Shown: positions 1-11,776 of the stretch, in pieces
Layout: every line of letters starts with the position of its first letter
Position numbering within the stretch: position 1 is the stretch's first letter
Assembly (NCBI RefSeq): GCF_000208745.1
Contig: NC_030856.1
Coordinates: forward strand, 16,641,198 to 16,705,197
Source of the DNA: Theobroma cacao
Lineage: Eukaryota > Streptophyta > Magnoliopsida > Malvales > Malvaceae
DNA length: 64,000 nucleotides
Direction of reading: 5' to 3'
The notes under the pieces: generated by a model
What the model was told of the DNA's origin: nothing
Seen by the model: the letters and a program-made list of their open reading frames with translations, nothing else
The model's database searches: none
Made by a program: the position numbers and the translations under genes

Positions 1-2057
1 AGTTATGTTAGTGTTTTAAGTTAGTTTAGCATATTTAGGAACAAAACAACAAGAAAAGAATTCATTTTCCTCCATTACCATTATTGGCTGAATTTCTAAG
101 GGAATATTGGCTGATGATCTTGATGTTTATTTGAGGAATATGATGAATAATGATGAATTATGAGTCTAGAAAAATAATGGGAATTTTCGGAGCAAAAATA
201 TGAATTTTTACCCATTATGGGTATTTTCGTAATTTGCTATCGGGACTAATAATTTGCACCACACTGAGGGAAATTAAGTCAATTTGGGTGCAATTGAGGT
301 ATGAAAACTGAAAAAAATTAATTTGGAGTTTAAACGGACGCGTTAGTAATTTAATCGGGTAATAGGCCGAATTAGGTCAGCACCGCATTTAAGTGATAGT
401 CGGATAAGTTGCATGTCATATCATGCATATATACTGAGCCTGAATTGATTTTATAATGGTCAAGTATTGATGTGGTGAATTATGTATTGTACATTGTGGA
501 TAGGTGGTGAGCAACTTACACTAGTAAAAGTGCAGAAATTGTGCTTGAAGACTGGGATTAGGAGTACATCGACTCCTAGAACTGTGAGTGGATAATTTAT
601 CATCTTAAATATCTAGAGTAATTATACGTGTTTGATGTTTTTATTGAATGGTGAGTTGGAATTATAAAATATTATGTTTTTCAATAAAAATGTTTTTTAA
701 TAAAAATGAAATTGATACTGGTTTTGAAATCAAATATTGTTTTGGGAAAATTACGTATATGGAGACTGTGTTGAAATTTATGATTTTATATGTTATTGAA
801 ATTGGGGCTTATGACAATATGGTAGCATGATGGCTAGATTTTTTAGGTTGGCATAAAATATATGAACAGTTTTGGATTGGTCTCGATAGACTGGATTAAA
901 TTTTATTCGCCATATTATGTTGTTGGAAATTTTATGGGTCTGGTGGTATATTAAACGGTCACTGTAGTGGTGGGGGTTTCCATGGACTACCTATGAGAGG
1001 GGCACGGTAACTCAATTATATACTTACCTCCGGGGGGATATGTTGGGTGAAGTATTTCCTGAGGTATGGTTTGGGTGCACCTCACATTCGGGCCACCACG
1101 TGAGAGTAAGACTCAACCAACGCCAAGGAACGGCTGTGTGTTAGATGTGAAAATATGTTTATGGGTATGGGTCATTGAACAGCCTTGGCGGTCTTAGTGG
1201 GATACCTTGAGGAAGGTACCCGCGAGAATGGTTCTGGCAGGGGCCAAGTTTAAGAAATTCATAAGCCGGGAAATTTTGATGAAAAGAAATTATTTGGTAT
1301 AGATTGAAACGAATTTTGCATTATGAACATTATTGAGATATAATGCTTTTATATTGTCTCCATCTACTCGGTTTTAGATGCTTCTGATGGTAATTGTTTA
1401 CTCACTGGGATTATTTTATCTCACCCCTCTTTTTATCCATTTTACAGGCTCAAGACAGTTTGTTGATAGTTGATTAAGACGAGAATTAATCTCGGAGTTG
1501 CATCATAGGAAGTAAGGGTTCGTAGCTCTACACCTTTTTGGTTAGTTGGGGACCCATGTGTCAGTGTAAATGAAATTTCATACTTTAATTATCTTTATTA
1601 CTATATAAAAAAATTTATTTTACTCTTACGCTACAAAAGTTATTTTAGGAAGACTTTGAAAATACTGTTTTAAGAAAATAGAATATTTTATTTAATATTT
1701 TTATTATATTCAAATAGCTATAATTTTACTTTAAACAAATGTTTTAGACTTCAAATTTTAATTTAAATCATGAAATATGTGTTTCCACTTACATATTACA
1801 TTTTTATGGATTTCGAAATTCTGAAAAAAAAAATAATGAAAATGCCCTTGTGAGCTAGAAAATAATATTTTATTATTTTGAGTTGGAAAGAACTTATGAT
1901 TTCTTGAAATGCGAGATTTAATAACTGTCGCTCACCGGGGAGATGCGGAAGTTGATGCTAAGCCTTGCGGGATTTCGATCGACATTCGGGGTAATGAGTG
2001 CTTATCGGGACGTCGCGGCGGATGTCACGGGCCCGATGGGATTTTCGGGTCGTGACA
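1..2057 (+). repeat. Partial LTR of a Tekay/Del-like gypsy element (3' portion)
   Basis: The right end (about 1940-2057) matches, in reverse complement, the outer end of the LTR at 50887-53600. Both carry a CGGGGT-type stretch, the word GGGTAATGAG, TATCGGGA-type bases and a terminal GGGTCGTGACA. A region around 960-1240 resembles 51480-51780 of that LTR (gypsy-style G-rich text with a CACGTGAG word). The LTR ends with CA at 2057 and is not followed by a primer-binding site, so it is a solo LTR or a 3' LTR. Its left end is outside the window. No coding potential was recognised, and the short ORFs here look fortuitous. Confidence 0.7.
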
Positions 2058-2232
2058 TTGTTGAACACAAACCTTTAGAACCGTCCTTATCGGCTCTTCA
2101 CTGCCATTGCCATGGTCGTCACCTTCCTCCATCAAGTTGGGGACCGACAGCAACGGCTGTGCGCCTCCACTTCATGGAACTAGTGGCTCTTTTGTGCTTC
2201 AAGTTTCTCTTCTTTTCCCTTGCACCTAAGCC

Positions 2233-3430
2233 TCAGTCCGCACGATCCTCCATGTGCCCTATTGGCACGTATTGGTAGCCCTCAGATAACGGGACATCAA
2301 TGTCCAGAAAATAATCTTAACTGGCCTCATTCGGGGTGGGCTCCAAGGTCTCCATTGCCCACAACTGCAAAATAGGGATCGTGATTAAATTTTAGGAAAA
2401 ATTATTATACAAATTCACAACAAAAATTAGTAGTTGTTCACTCACCTATTAAGATGACTCCAACATCTCAACTACCTTGTAGAAATCTTTTGGCTTCTGG
2501 TTGCATTGCCATATACACATGCGTGGGTAGACGTCCTTCAAAGAAGAAGGGGCAACTATCTTTCACAAGGCCAGAATTGCCTCCATTGCCCAAAACTGCA
2601 AGTCAAATATAACCATTATCAGACCGTAAATGATAAACGATTGCAACCATAAACTATTATGTCAAAAGGATAGTAAAAAATGTTATGTGACAATACCTGT
2701 ATCACCCACGCAATCCGTAAATGTTGTACCATAAATGATCCTTCTGCACGTTCGAGGAAGGCACTTCCAACCCCTTGAAAAGGTAGTCCAAGGTTAGCCT
2801 CCAAACATAGTGACCCCATAGGAAGTCATTCCAAGCACTAATGTCTTCCACCAACAACAAGAGCCAAGGTGTCACCTGTCTATGGTAGCCTTGACCAAAT
2901 AAAATGTTATTCGCAATCAAAATGAGTGCCATCTTGGTCGTGTCTCCTGGTTGCTGAAAGTTGCCTTCGCATAACGTTTCAAGCAAGGCCTGTAGCTTAA
3001 AGCTTTGTTGCTTGTTCTATTATCGCACACGAATTCCATCCACAACAACCTCATACAATCGTGTGAACACATCGGGCATTCGACCAAACTTCAATTTGGT
3101 GATAAGGCAGAACTCTTGCTTTGATATGCTCGCGTTGCTTTTGCCAATGGCAAACCATAGCTCATGCTCCATTAAATCTATCACACTGATTCGATGAATC
3201 ATGATGTTATGTAGGAGACCAACGAAGAAGTAGGCTTGTGGATATACGTCAAGCAGCATTCTGAAGCACGTACGCTTCACTGCATCGTACTCCCCTTTCT
3301 CTTGGAGAGTCTTGTTGATGTAATGCAGTTGCGACCACTTACAGTGGGTGTTAATAGCGACATTGAATGCACACTTCTCCCTCAACATAATAAGCAAACT
3401 GTCAAGATCCTCATATTGTCTAGACTGCAT
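2233..3430 (-). pseudogene. DUF1985-domain gene remnant (Ulp1-type Mutator-like transposon cargo)
   Basis: Read on the minus strand, exon 1 as preserved (about 3430-2697) begins after a CAG acceptor. It encodes a DUF1985-like region with the motif MEHELWFAIGK, then EFCLITKLKFGRMPD, then LVEDISAWNDFLWGHYVW and YNIYGL. These match the usual order in plant DUF1985 proteins (WF.(V/I)G, F.L(V/I)T.L.FG, WG...(W/Y)..T). Exon 2 (about 2595-2446) continues with FWAMEAILAL and PRMCIWQ. Exon 3 (about 2364-2233) starts LWAMETLEP and ends at TGA. Splice sites are GT/AG throughout. Frameshifts near 2990 and 2715 and stops in exons 2 and 3 make it non-functional. DUF1985 genes usually lie beside a C48/Ulp1 protease domain in plant MULE transposons; no protease part is visible, and the adjacent LTR at 1-2057 may have removed or displaced it. 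The function of the domain is unknown. Confidence 0.65.
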
Positions 3431-3479
3431 CTGTAAAACATGGCACACATGCACGAGTGAGTTAACCCATATTGCGAAA

Positions 3480-3704
3480 GCACACCATGCATATAACGTT
3501 AAATGTGGTAACACGCCATGCATATAATGTAAAATGTTGTAACACGTCATGAATATAATGTAAAATGTTGTATCACGCCATGCATATAATGTAAAATGTG
3601 GTAACATGCCATGCATATATTGTAAAACGTTTTAACACGCCATGCATATAAAGTAAAATGTTGTAACACGCCATGCGTATCAAGTCAAATGTTGTAACAC
3701 GCCA
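3480..3704. repeat. Tandem array, 31-bp unit, about 7 copies
   Basis: Successive units start at 3480, 3511, 3542, 3573, 3604, 3635 and 3666, each with the core ACACGCCATGCATATAATG followed by TAAAATGTTGTA variants. The unit length is constant at 31 bp. It lies in or just upstream of the first preserved exon of the DUF1985 remnant and causes an artefactual ORF extension on the minus strand. Confidence 0.9.
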
Positions 3705-4383
3705 ACACTGACACGTCAATGACTATAATTATTGTGTCCTTACACAAACTAGCCTAAAATACCCACAGCGTGTGACATGCCAATCAGTGTAATTATTGAC
3801 TCGTTACATGAACTGCTAAAATAACCAATGTCGTGACACGTTAAAAACCCTAAAAAGCAGTTTACCCACTACACGCCATATTTGTTGTAGTTCAAAACTT
3901 TGGTATGACCAATAAACTGGGAAGAAAACAATTTAAACATAACAATTGAGAAAGATTGAAAAAACACGAACATACCACACAAACGCAGCAAAAAATCAAC
4001 AAACAGAAGAAAGTTTTAAAGGTTTTATTTTCAAACTAACTGACCTCTTCACTAATAACCGACATTGTTGCTGCGGTGTCGTCAAGCTTGCAAAGAAGAA
4101 AGTCGAACACTCTAGTATCTTTAGGAATGAGGAATGAGGAATGAACCTCTTCACACAAACGTTTGCGATTTTTGAAAAATATTTAATTAAAATGAAATGG
4201 CCTCACAATTTCCTCTAAAATATTCATTTATTGAATTCATTCAGTTGAAGTCCAATCGATTTCCTCGTTATTTGCCTACTTTTTTTTCTTTTTTCAAACC
4301 ATGTCGTGTCACCTATAAATTGCCATGTCGTGTCACACACTCTATACCCTGTCGTGTCACGGATCTCCACGGAGTCTGACAAA
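3705..4383. other. Unassigned spacer between two tandem arrays
   Basis: Scattered words such as ACACGCCA, CGTGACACG and GTCGTGTCAC link this stretch to both neighbouring arrays, so it is probably degenerate array or transposon subterminal sequence. No gene was seen; the ORF at 3946-4137 has no recognisable protein features. Confidence 0.4.
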
Positions 4384-4700
4384 CTCTGAACCCTGCCATA
4401 TCACAGATTCCCTCCATGGCATGTCACAAACTCTGAACACTGGCATGTTACAGATTACCTCCATGGTGTGTCACGAACTCTGAACGCTAGCATATCACAG
4501 ATTCCCTCCATGGCGTGCCATGAACTCTGAATGTTGGCGTGTGTCACAGATTCCCTCCATGGCATGTCACCAACTTTGAACCCTGGCATGTCACAGATTC
4601 CTTCCATGGCATGTCACAAACTCTGAATGTTGGCGTGTCACAGATTCCCTCCATGGCGTGTCACAGATTCCCTCCATGGCGTGTCACAAACTCTTAACCG
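4384..4700. repeat. Tandem array, 47-bp unit, degenerate to about 4870
   Basis: The word CCATGG recurs at 4414, 4461, 4508, 4557, 4604 and 4651, a spacing of 47 bp (one interval of 49), then again 22 bp on as a half unit. Each unit reads roughly CAGATTCCCTCCATGGCGTG, then TCACAAACTCTGAACGC. Beyond 4700 the same words continue irregularly to about 4870. The ORF at 4627-5049 is a by-product of the repeat. Confidence 0.88.
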
Positions 4701-4870
4701 TGCCGTGTCACAGCCAAGTCACACATTCCAACCATGTCGTGTCACAAACTTTAAACCCTACCATGTCATAGCCGTGTCACACATTCCTATCATGTCGTGT
4801 CACACATTCCCAACATGCCATTTCACAAACTCTAAACCCTGCCCTGCCACAACTGTCTCACATATGGCCT

Positions 4871-5638
4871 GTTATAGCACGAGCATTTCGTGCTTTGGAT
4901 TCACATATTTCTCCTTTCGATTCACCATCGTATCAGAGATTTCTAGTTTCACATCATTCTCTAAGCTTTTGATTCATCAAGGTCGGTTCCTCGTTCGGTT
5001 TAATATCACTTTTCTCCTATTATCTGAATGCCATGTCCCAAATCTCTGAAAAACCATCTCATGCAACATTATTTTGCTTTACACAAGCTTCGTGAAAAAA
5101 AAAATGGATGTTTTGCACAAAATTAGATGTTCGCAAATTCTTTGTATATTTATTTTTCCATTTTCCACCTGTTTGAGAGTGTGCGTTAACGAAGATGGCT
5201 CATTAAGGGCATTTTTGTCTCCAAATCTATTCTTGTGGCTAAAAACAGTTAAAATTATTTGGAGGCTTATTTACAAAAGCACGTTATTTTTAAGGGTTAA
5301 AAAAAATTTTCTCCTAATGAGAAAATTTTTATGGTTAGTAGTTCTTTTTCTAATTACAACAAAATTGCTAATAGCAAGACCAAATATCCATTTCGAAATG
5401 GAGATTGCATTTAATATTTTGATTCAATATGTATTACATAGGACCCCTGCTAGCTTTAACAAATTTTCCTTCAAGTATAGATATAATTGATTAGAATTAA
5501 GTGCAATAAATAACACAAGATAGCGTAATAGCAACAAGCAAGACTCAGCTAGAAAAAGATAAGCAACCTCTTGTTCAAAGACCACATAAAGCATAAACTC
5601 AACTTATTAAGCCACTCTTTGGCTGAAATTTCAAAATC
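4871..5638. other. Intergenic, no gene recognised
   Basis: AT-rich sequence. Around 5205-5335 there are GGGCATTTTTGTC-like words and an A/T-rich stretch with GAGAAAATTTT, which resemble terminal regions of Mutator-like elements, but no partner terminal repeat was found. ORFs here have no family resemblance. Confidence 0.35.
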
Positions 5639-7242
5639 TTATTTCAGTAAAGCATGATCACATTGTTCCATCAAAATGGGCTCAAGGATTGACATGACAC
5701 AATCTTTATTTTCTTTGCTTTGAATGCCAAACCAATTGCCATATTGGTACATCCGATGAATACATCGTGTCATTTCGATAGCTACTTTGACAATGTCGGG
5801 TGCTCGAAGAGAATCCTTAACTATTACTTTGTTCAATTTTTTCAACAAGTTTCCTATTAAGCCTTTCACATGATCACGTGCTTCTTCTACCGAAACACCT
5901 TCTTAAGTCATGTAAATATGGATGAAATTCATCGATTCTCCTCTTTTTATTTCAACCTTCAAAAGATAAGCAATATGTGACTTAACAAAAAAATAATTTT
6001 ATTATTTTATAAAATAATAAAAATAATTCCCTTGCAAATCTGCAACATGATTAAATCAATAAAGAGATTTTGATTACATTTATGATTCGTTTTTGGAGTG
6101 GAAAAAGAGATTTTGTCAGCAAGTGTCAGCAGCTGACAACAATAAAGCAATAGCAACGCATGTAAAAAACAAACCTCGGTAGTGTTTAAATCATCAATGA
6201 GTCGAATAATGCCTATCCGCTGTGAAACCATCTTGCTTCTTTGAGATATCCTTTAACATAACACAACCACTACAAAAACTGAATGTCACCTTGTCAGCAT
6301 AAATTATAATTAATAAATAAAGTTCTCATTATGTATGTACTGCCTGTATAATTTTCATTTTTTCTTTATGTATCTTTCTTTAAAATTAAGTCATATTTTT
6401 AAATATCTAATATTCTTTTTATATTTTATAAATTATTATTATGATTTGCTTTTACTCCTCAGCATTAAAAATTGTAAAACATCAAGTAATTTACAAAATT
6501 GTTTTGAAATTATTTTAACAAATAGACTAAAACTAAAGGTTTTTTTTTCTTCATTTCCATAAAAGTTCAAGAAAAACAAATAAATAATATTTTATTTGGC
6601 CATTCGATTATGTACCATAACTTTTACATTTTTTTTTAATGAACGTACCGTTTCCTTAATATAGGGTAAAATATCCATGCCATAACCTTTCAAGGCATCT
6701 TGGACCATTTCACTAACATGGTTGTAAATGGCTGAGAAGGATACTTTCATGTACTTTGGAAGTTCCTCCATTGCCTTATTAAGATCCCATCTTATGGTTG
6801 TAAACGGTTGTAAATGGCAATTTGGGAAAAGTTTGTCATTTTTACCTGAAATGTTGTCCAAGAATGAACACAAAATTTCGAAAGTTTTAAATAGAAGTTG
6901 CTAAAATCTAAACTTCTCACGTATTGACTGCATCCGTGTACTTCTCAAGCTCATCAAGTGAGCCAAGGATCCAAATTTCGCGAGGTTCCTCCTCAATATG
7001 GGTAATTGGGGCCTCGGAGGGCAACTCCCCAGTGCCCAAAAATAACACTCAGTTAGCCAATCCGAAGCAAAAGGTAGCCTTTCCTTAAAGTTCAAGTCCT
7101 TCCACCACCTGCTCAATCAATTGAAAAAATGTCAAAAATTTGACATACAGAAATCAACTTAATTCAAGTTGTAGGCTTTATTACAATTTACAAGAGAGAC
7201 AATACTACCTATTTGAGATTTAGGAACATTTTCCATTAAATC

Positions 7243-7268
7243 ATATATATATATATATATATATATAT
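7243..7268. repeat. (AT)n microsatellite
   Basis: A pure AT dinucleotide run of 13 units in the intron between terpene synthase exons 3 and 4. Confidence 0.95.
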
Positions 7269-7953
7269 CCATTTAACAGCAATGCTATTTTGTAAGAATT
7301 TAAATTATTTAAGTTGATGCCAAAATTAAATTTCTTAACTGTCGCATTTTCATCTTTAAAATCTTACTTATTTTCAATCTAATTTAACTAATGATATCTT
7401 GTAATAGTAATTTAAAAATCTGATTTCTTACCAATGTAATTTAACTAATTAATTATATGAAGTAATAGTAATTTAAAAATCTGATAACAATATTAACTTA
7501 ACAGTTTATTATTCATTTCTTTTTAAGTTTATTTATTTTAATTGATCTTACTACACTAGTTCCTGCAGCTCCTTCAGATAAACAGATTGCATGATATCGA
7601 AGTTCAACTTGGGAAGCTCCAGCAAAATCCAGGGCCTCATCTAGAACATCTTCTTCTGGCATCCCAAGGTAAGAAGCTTTGTATAAACTCAATAGCCCAA
7701 TAACATCTTCTCATAAGCTGTCCACGAATTTTCCGTCTCTCTCCATGAACTTGTTAAACACATCTGTACATGTAATTTAGATGAATATTTAATGGGCTTC
7801 CACGTGGACTCAAGTGTTGAAAGAAGCTAGCTACAACCACAAAAGGATTAAAGAAGTATTGCAAAGTTCAATTTGTAACCAAACACTTGAAACAATATTA
7901 AAAGGAGAGAAACACATTTTCTGCTATTTGAAATCAGAGCTCTAATATCATGT

Positions 7954-8265
7954 CACTACAATAAAATTGAGTTTTAATTACACTTTTTTAAGTAACCTTT
8001 TTTTTGTATAGTGAAATCCTAAAAATTGTACCCATTTAAATTTTTAATTTCATTTTTTTCGCATTTAATACTAATATAAAGTAATGCAACGTTTGCTGGT
8101 GTATGTAATTTCTATTGTTACATTTTATTCATAATACATCTAAAAATTTATATAGTGAAGTCAAATCTGCAAAAATGTTCTAAAAAATATAAAAAAAGTG
8201 TTATTAAAAATATTTTTAATACAAATTTTAAAAATGTGCTGTTTTAAGTCAAATTTGTTGTAGTG
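7954..8265. mobile_element. CACTA-type MITE in terpene synthase intron 2
   Basis: It begins CACTACAATAAAATTGAG and ends with the complementary CAAATTTGTTGTAGTG, giving an imperfect terminal inverted repeat of about 24 bp (CACTACAA then AAA(A/T)TTGA). It is flanked on both sides by the 3-bp direct repeat TGT (7951-7953 and 8266-8268), the target size used by CACTA (CMC/EnSpm) transposases. It is 312 bp, AT-rich and has no ORF, so it is non-autonomous. It sits between exons 2 and 3 of the pseudogene, away from both splice sites. Confidence 0.85.
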
Positions 8266-8875
8266 TGTTAAGTTAGGTGTCCAATTATTCCAAACCTTTA
8301 GTTGATTAGTTTATTTAAGTTTTAAGTTTTAACACAGGGCTTGATTAGTTTATCTAGGATGAAATGACAAACTTTCAAATTTGATTAATTGCATAAGTAA
8401 AAATAAGAAAGGATGATCATAAATTAAATATAGCAATAACATTATTCGCATAGAACCTGTACTAATGATGAAACCATTTTGACGTATAAGTCCAAATTGC
8501 AAGGCAACAGTGTAAAGATCAGTGGCAATGTTGGCATCAAAAAGTTTAGCAAGAATATCCTTGATATCCTTCTCAAAGTGTTAAGCCACTCCTAAGTGTT
8601 GCATTGTGTTGATCAGATCCAGTTGGTCACGTGGTTCTTTCATGCTAGCAAGTAAATCGCCAGCACCTTGCTTTAGTTCCTCAAGACGACTACCATGGCT
8701 CTCGAACTCTAAGGTGGTGCAGGTTAAACACAAAGTAACTCTAAGGTGATGAAGTTTGGGCATCTAATGAAAGTAAACTTACTGAGCAGGGTGTGGTGTA
8801 GGACTTGACGAGTTCAACATCCCAAATAGTAGGAAGGTGACCTGCAGATCACCGTTCAATAGCTTTTGCTTCCAT

Positions 8876-9619
8876 GATAGTACTAAAATTATTAATATTG
8901 CATTGTAACTCGACCACTAACAAGTATTAATGGATTGACATTACTCAACATCTGGCTAATGATACAATAAAAGGGTTGGCAATCTATCGGTAACTAATTT
9001 ATGTAGTTTGGGGTTTCGCTATCAAGTGTAGCTAACAAAAATTTTAGTTAAATATGATTTAATCACGAAATTGGCTAGCCACTAAGCCCTCCATTTTTGT
9101 TTATATTTTCCTGTGCGGTTGGAGTCTCCTTGAACTCCAACAAACACATTTAATGTCTTGTTTGACTACAAGAATCATCTAAAATGAGAATGGTAAAGCT
9201 TTTGTTTGATTTTTCTTAGATCAAGGGTCTTTTTTTTTTTTTTTTGGGGAAAGCTAGTCTGATTAAAGATGAGAGGAGGTTGAAAGGAAGAAAGTGGCGT
9301 TATTTGGTTGAAAATGGCCATCGGTGAGCAAAGATCTTTTACTAAAGCAATATGGTTCTTTTTATGCATCTTTGTTTATCCTGTAGGGAGCCTTTAAATC
9401 CGAACAAAGTGGGACATAAAGAACAAGAATTAGTACTAAAGGTGGCAGAGCAACACTAGCCAGAAAGAGACTTTTCATTTTATTGCAGCTTCCAACTGTG
9501 ATTTTATGTATTGTACACCAAATCATGATGACATATGTTTATCTGGAGCTAGAAGGCGTCGTTATTTGTCAGTAACCCCCTAACAGACACAAACAAAAGC
9601 AATGGGTAAAAGTTTTAGC
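8876..9619. other. Upstream region of the terpene synthase pseudogene, no gene
   Basis: This would hold the former promoter. I see no convincing TATA box or conserved element. A T-run at about 9230-9245 creates a fortuitous minus-strand ORF. Nothing else was recognised before the copia target duplication at 9620. Confidence 0.4.
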
Positions 9620-9624
9620 ATTTA

Positions 9625-9926
9625 TGTTGATATCATGATATAAAACTATGACTTGAGAAAGAAAGAAATAAAGAGAGAACTAGTAAGCTGCTGGACAAAA
9701 GTAGAGCATTCTTCTATATGCATGATGATCACATAGTGATCATATATATATTACAAAATGTTAGTGTATGTAACGCCTATAACAAACCGCTTAACATGTG
9801 TTCAAATTACATGCAAACAGCACAACATTGTTCTATTCTAACATCAAAAATATTGACAGCTAGTAAGTATATAGATCATGCTGTCCAAAAGCTTACACGT
9901 ATCCATGCAGGGGTTATCCTCTAAGA
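9625..9926 (-). repeat. Copia 3' LTR
   Basis: It starts TGTTGATATCATGATA and ends CTAAGA (canonical CA mutated to GA). It is about 302 bp and nearly co-linear with 13988-14277, with a short extra AAGAAAT-type insertion near the start. The RNase H stop codon (TAG at 9921-9923) lies inside it. Confidence 0.92.
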
Positions 9927-10489
9927 CTCCCCCTTAACACTTGCAATGGAGAGATTTAGTTTAGTTCTGAGAGATTCAACTCTTGACTTCTGAAGAGGCT
10001 TGGTTAGGATATCAGCTAGCTGTAACTCTGGAAGGCAATATTGGATATTTATCTCATTCTTTTCCACTGTATCTCCAATGGCATGAAATTTCACATTTAT
10101 GTGTTTAGTCTTGCCATGCCAGATAGGATTTTTTACAATAGCAATGGCAGACTTATTGTTAATAAACAAATTTGTAGGAAACTTTTGCTCCAATTTGATG
10201 TCCATAAGTAATTTCCTCAACCGAAAAGCTTGATTTGCAGCCTCAGCAGTAGCAACAACATATTCAAATTCTGCTAAAGATTGAGCTACAACAGGTTTTT
10301 TATGTGAATTCCAAGAAAAAGGACCATTACCAAGTGTAAATAAATAACCTGATGTGCTCTTTGCATTTTCACTGCTTCATGCAAAATCAGAATCAGTATA
10401 TCCAAACAATTCAAATTTTGTTGACTTGGTATAATGAATCCGATAAAATTCTGTTTTCTTCAAGTATCTTAGAATTCTCTTGGTAGCAA
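9921..10489 (-). pseudogene. Copia RNase H (3' end of pol), broken
   Basis: Minus-strand frames give YTDSDFA, then a stop, then STSGYLFTLG and WNSHKKPVVAQSLAEFEYV, followed by an open segment from 10220 to 9921. That segment includes LFINNKSAIAIVKNP, KTKHINVKFHAI and LADILTKPLQ. These are the standard copia RNase H blocks (TDADWAG, S.(A/S)EAEY, D...A..L..NP.FH.R.KHI, D..TKP). The first catalytic Asp and a Glu equivalent are visible, but the frame is interrupted near 10380, so no enzyme is made. It acts in reverse transcription by degrading the RNA template strand. Confidence 0.85.
9927..9937 (-). other. Copia polypurine tract
   Basis: Read on the minus strand, the bases directly before the 3' LTR are TTAAGGGGGAG, a typical plus-strand primer for LTR retrotransposons. 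Confidence 0.8.
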
Positions 10490-11662
10490 TCATATGCTGA
10501 TCAATTGGTACTTGCATAAATCAAGAGAAAAATGCCACTGAGAATTGTATATCTGGTCTTGAAGCACAAATATAAGCAGGCATCGAATTAGTCTTCTATA
10601 TGCAAAAGGGTCTTCAAGTTGGTTACTAAAATCTGCACAAAGCTTGTTGTTTACAACAGAAGGAGTTGACACAGACTTGCAATCTGACATTTGAAATTTC
10701 TTGAGCACCTTAAAGATATAATTTTGCTGAGATAACCAAATACCAATTCTCAAATGATGAATTTCAAGTCCAAGAAAATATCTCATAAGTCCTAAGTCAG
10801 TCATTTCAAATTTTGCTTGCATCTGAGATTTAAAATTTTCCAAAGCCTTTTCACAATTTCCAGTAACTAACAGATCATCCACATATAATGACACTATCAA
10901 TAGCAATTTGTTACCTGATTCAAGAGTGTACAATGTGGCTTCATTCTGACTTTTAACAAAGCCTCGATGAATCAAGTGGTCATTGATTCTACTGTACCAT
11001 CTCCTTGGTGCTTGCTTCAATCCGTATAAAGCCTTGTGAAGCTTATATACCTTGTTCTCACCTGATGAAAGTTCAAACCCTTCAGGTTGTTCAATATAAA
11101 TTTCCTCTTTTAAGATGCCATTGAGAAATGCAAATTTTATGTCTAAATGATAGACATTCCACTTAAGTGCACCAGCCAGAGCTAACAATAATCGAATTGT
11201 GTCATACCTAGCTACTAGAGCAAATGTTTCTCCATAATCAACACCAGGTAGTTGACTGTAGCCCTTGGCCACTAACCGAGCTTTGTATCTATTAAGAGAA
11301 CCATCAAGATTTAACTTCTTCTTGAATATCCATTTGACACCAATGATGTTTCTATTTTCAAGTCTGTCAACCAAAGACCAGGTGCCATTTTTCTAGATCA
11401 TTTGAAGTTCTTCCTACATAGCTTTAAACCAAATAGAATCCTTATCAGCTTTAGTATGGCAACTAAGTTCTTCAATAGTCACCAAGCTATTCTGATAAAT
11501 GTCTTCAAGTGATCTGGTTCCCCTAACTGGCATATCATCTATACTCTCATCTTCTTGAATTTCAATTTGAGTATCAAAAGCAAAAATTTTATCATGTTGG
11601 CTTGGAGATGACAGTTGAGGTTGAGGTTCATTCCTGTTCCAGCTGGAATCTTCATCAAACAC
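10490..11662 (-). pseudogene. Copia reverse transcriptase, broken
   Basis: The main open segment (11374-10490, 294 aa) carries VKWIFKKKLNLDGS, YKARLVAKGYSQ, HLDIKFAFLNGILKEEIY, YGLKQAPRRWY and the catalytic loop YVDDLLVTG. These are the usual copia RT blocks in order, with the aspartate of block A (LDIK) and both aspartates of YVDD kept. An upstream segment (11662-11414) holds the integrase-RT linker and is separated by a stop. The C-terminal end of the open segment, after DPFAYRRLI, drifts out of frame. It converts element RNA to cDNA when functional; this copy cannot yield the full polyprotein. Confidence 0.9.
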
Positions 11663-11776
11663 TACATCTCAACTCACAGCAACTTTATTTTTGCTTGGCA
11701 AATAGATTCTGTATGCCTTAGCTTAAGTAATATAGCCTACAAATACTCCTGATTCAGCTTTTTCACTCAATTTGTT

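Larger units (their letters stand above)
5639..8875 (-). pseudogene. Terpene synthase pseudogene, seven exons
   Basis: Plant terpene synthases cyclise prenyl diphosphates. Exon 1 (8875-8783) starts with ATG and carries the RR(x)8W region, but the second Arg is TGA (ER*SAGHLPTIWD). Exon 2 (about 8700-8457) has EPRDQLDLINTMQHLGVA, a TAA, then HFEKDI and [16 protein letters not shown]. Exon 3 (from 7763) has [24 protein letters not shown], then apparently an internal deletion joining DEALDF to QVELRY. Exon 4 (7108-6921, about 188 nt, shorter than I expect) has [15 protein letters not shown] and ECYFWALG. Its frame breaks before [13 protein letters not shown] and no DDxxD is recognisable. Exon 5 (6790-6649) has [11 protein letters not shown] and [10 protein letters not shown]. 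Exon 6 (about 6255-6175) has GYLKEARWFHSG joined by deletion to LIDDLNTTE, the NSE/DTE-type metal site. Exon 7 (5956-5639) has VEEARDHVKGLI and ends in TAA. GT/AG splice signals persist. The exon plan fits the angiosperm TPS-a/b-type layout. It is clearly dead. Confidence 0.88.

Noticed and set aside
1943..2278. 111-aa ORF
   Set aside because: It crosses the LTR end at 2057 into the DUF1985 remnant on the opposite strand.
4627..5049. 140-aa ORF
   Set aside because: Most of it translates the 47-bp tandem repeat; the rest has no family resemblance.
6260..6310. Second CACTA-type MITE starting CACTACAAAAACTG
   Set aside because: No matching inverted end or 3-bp duplication was found downstream.
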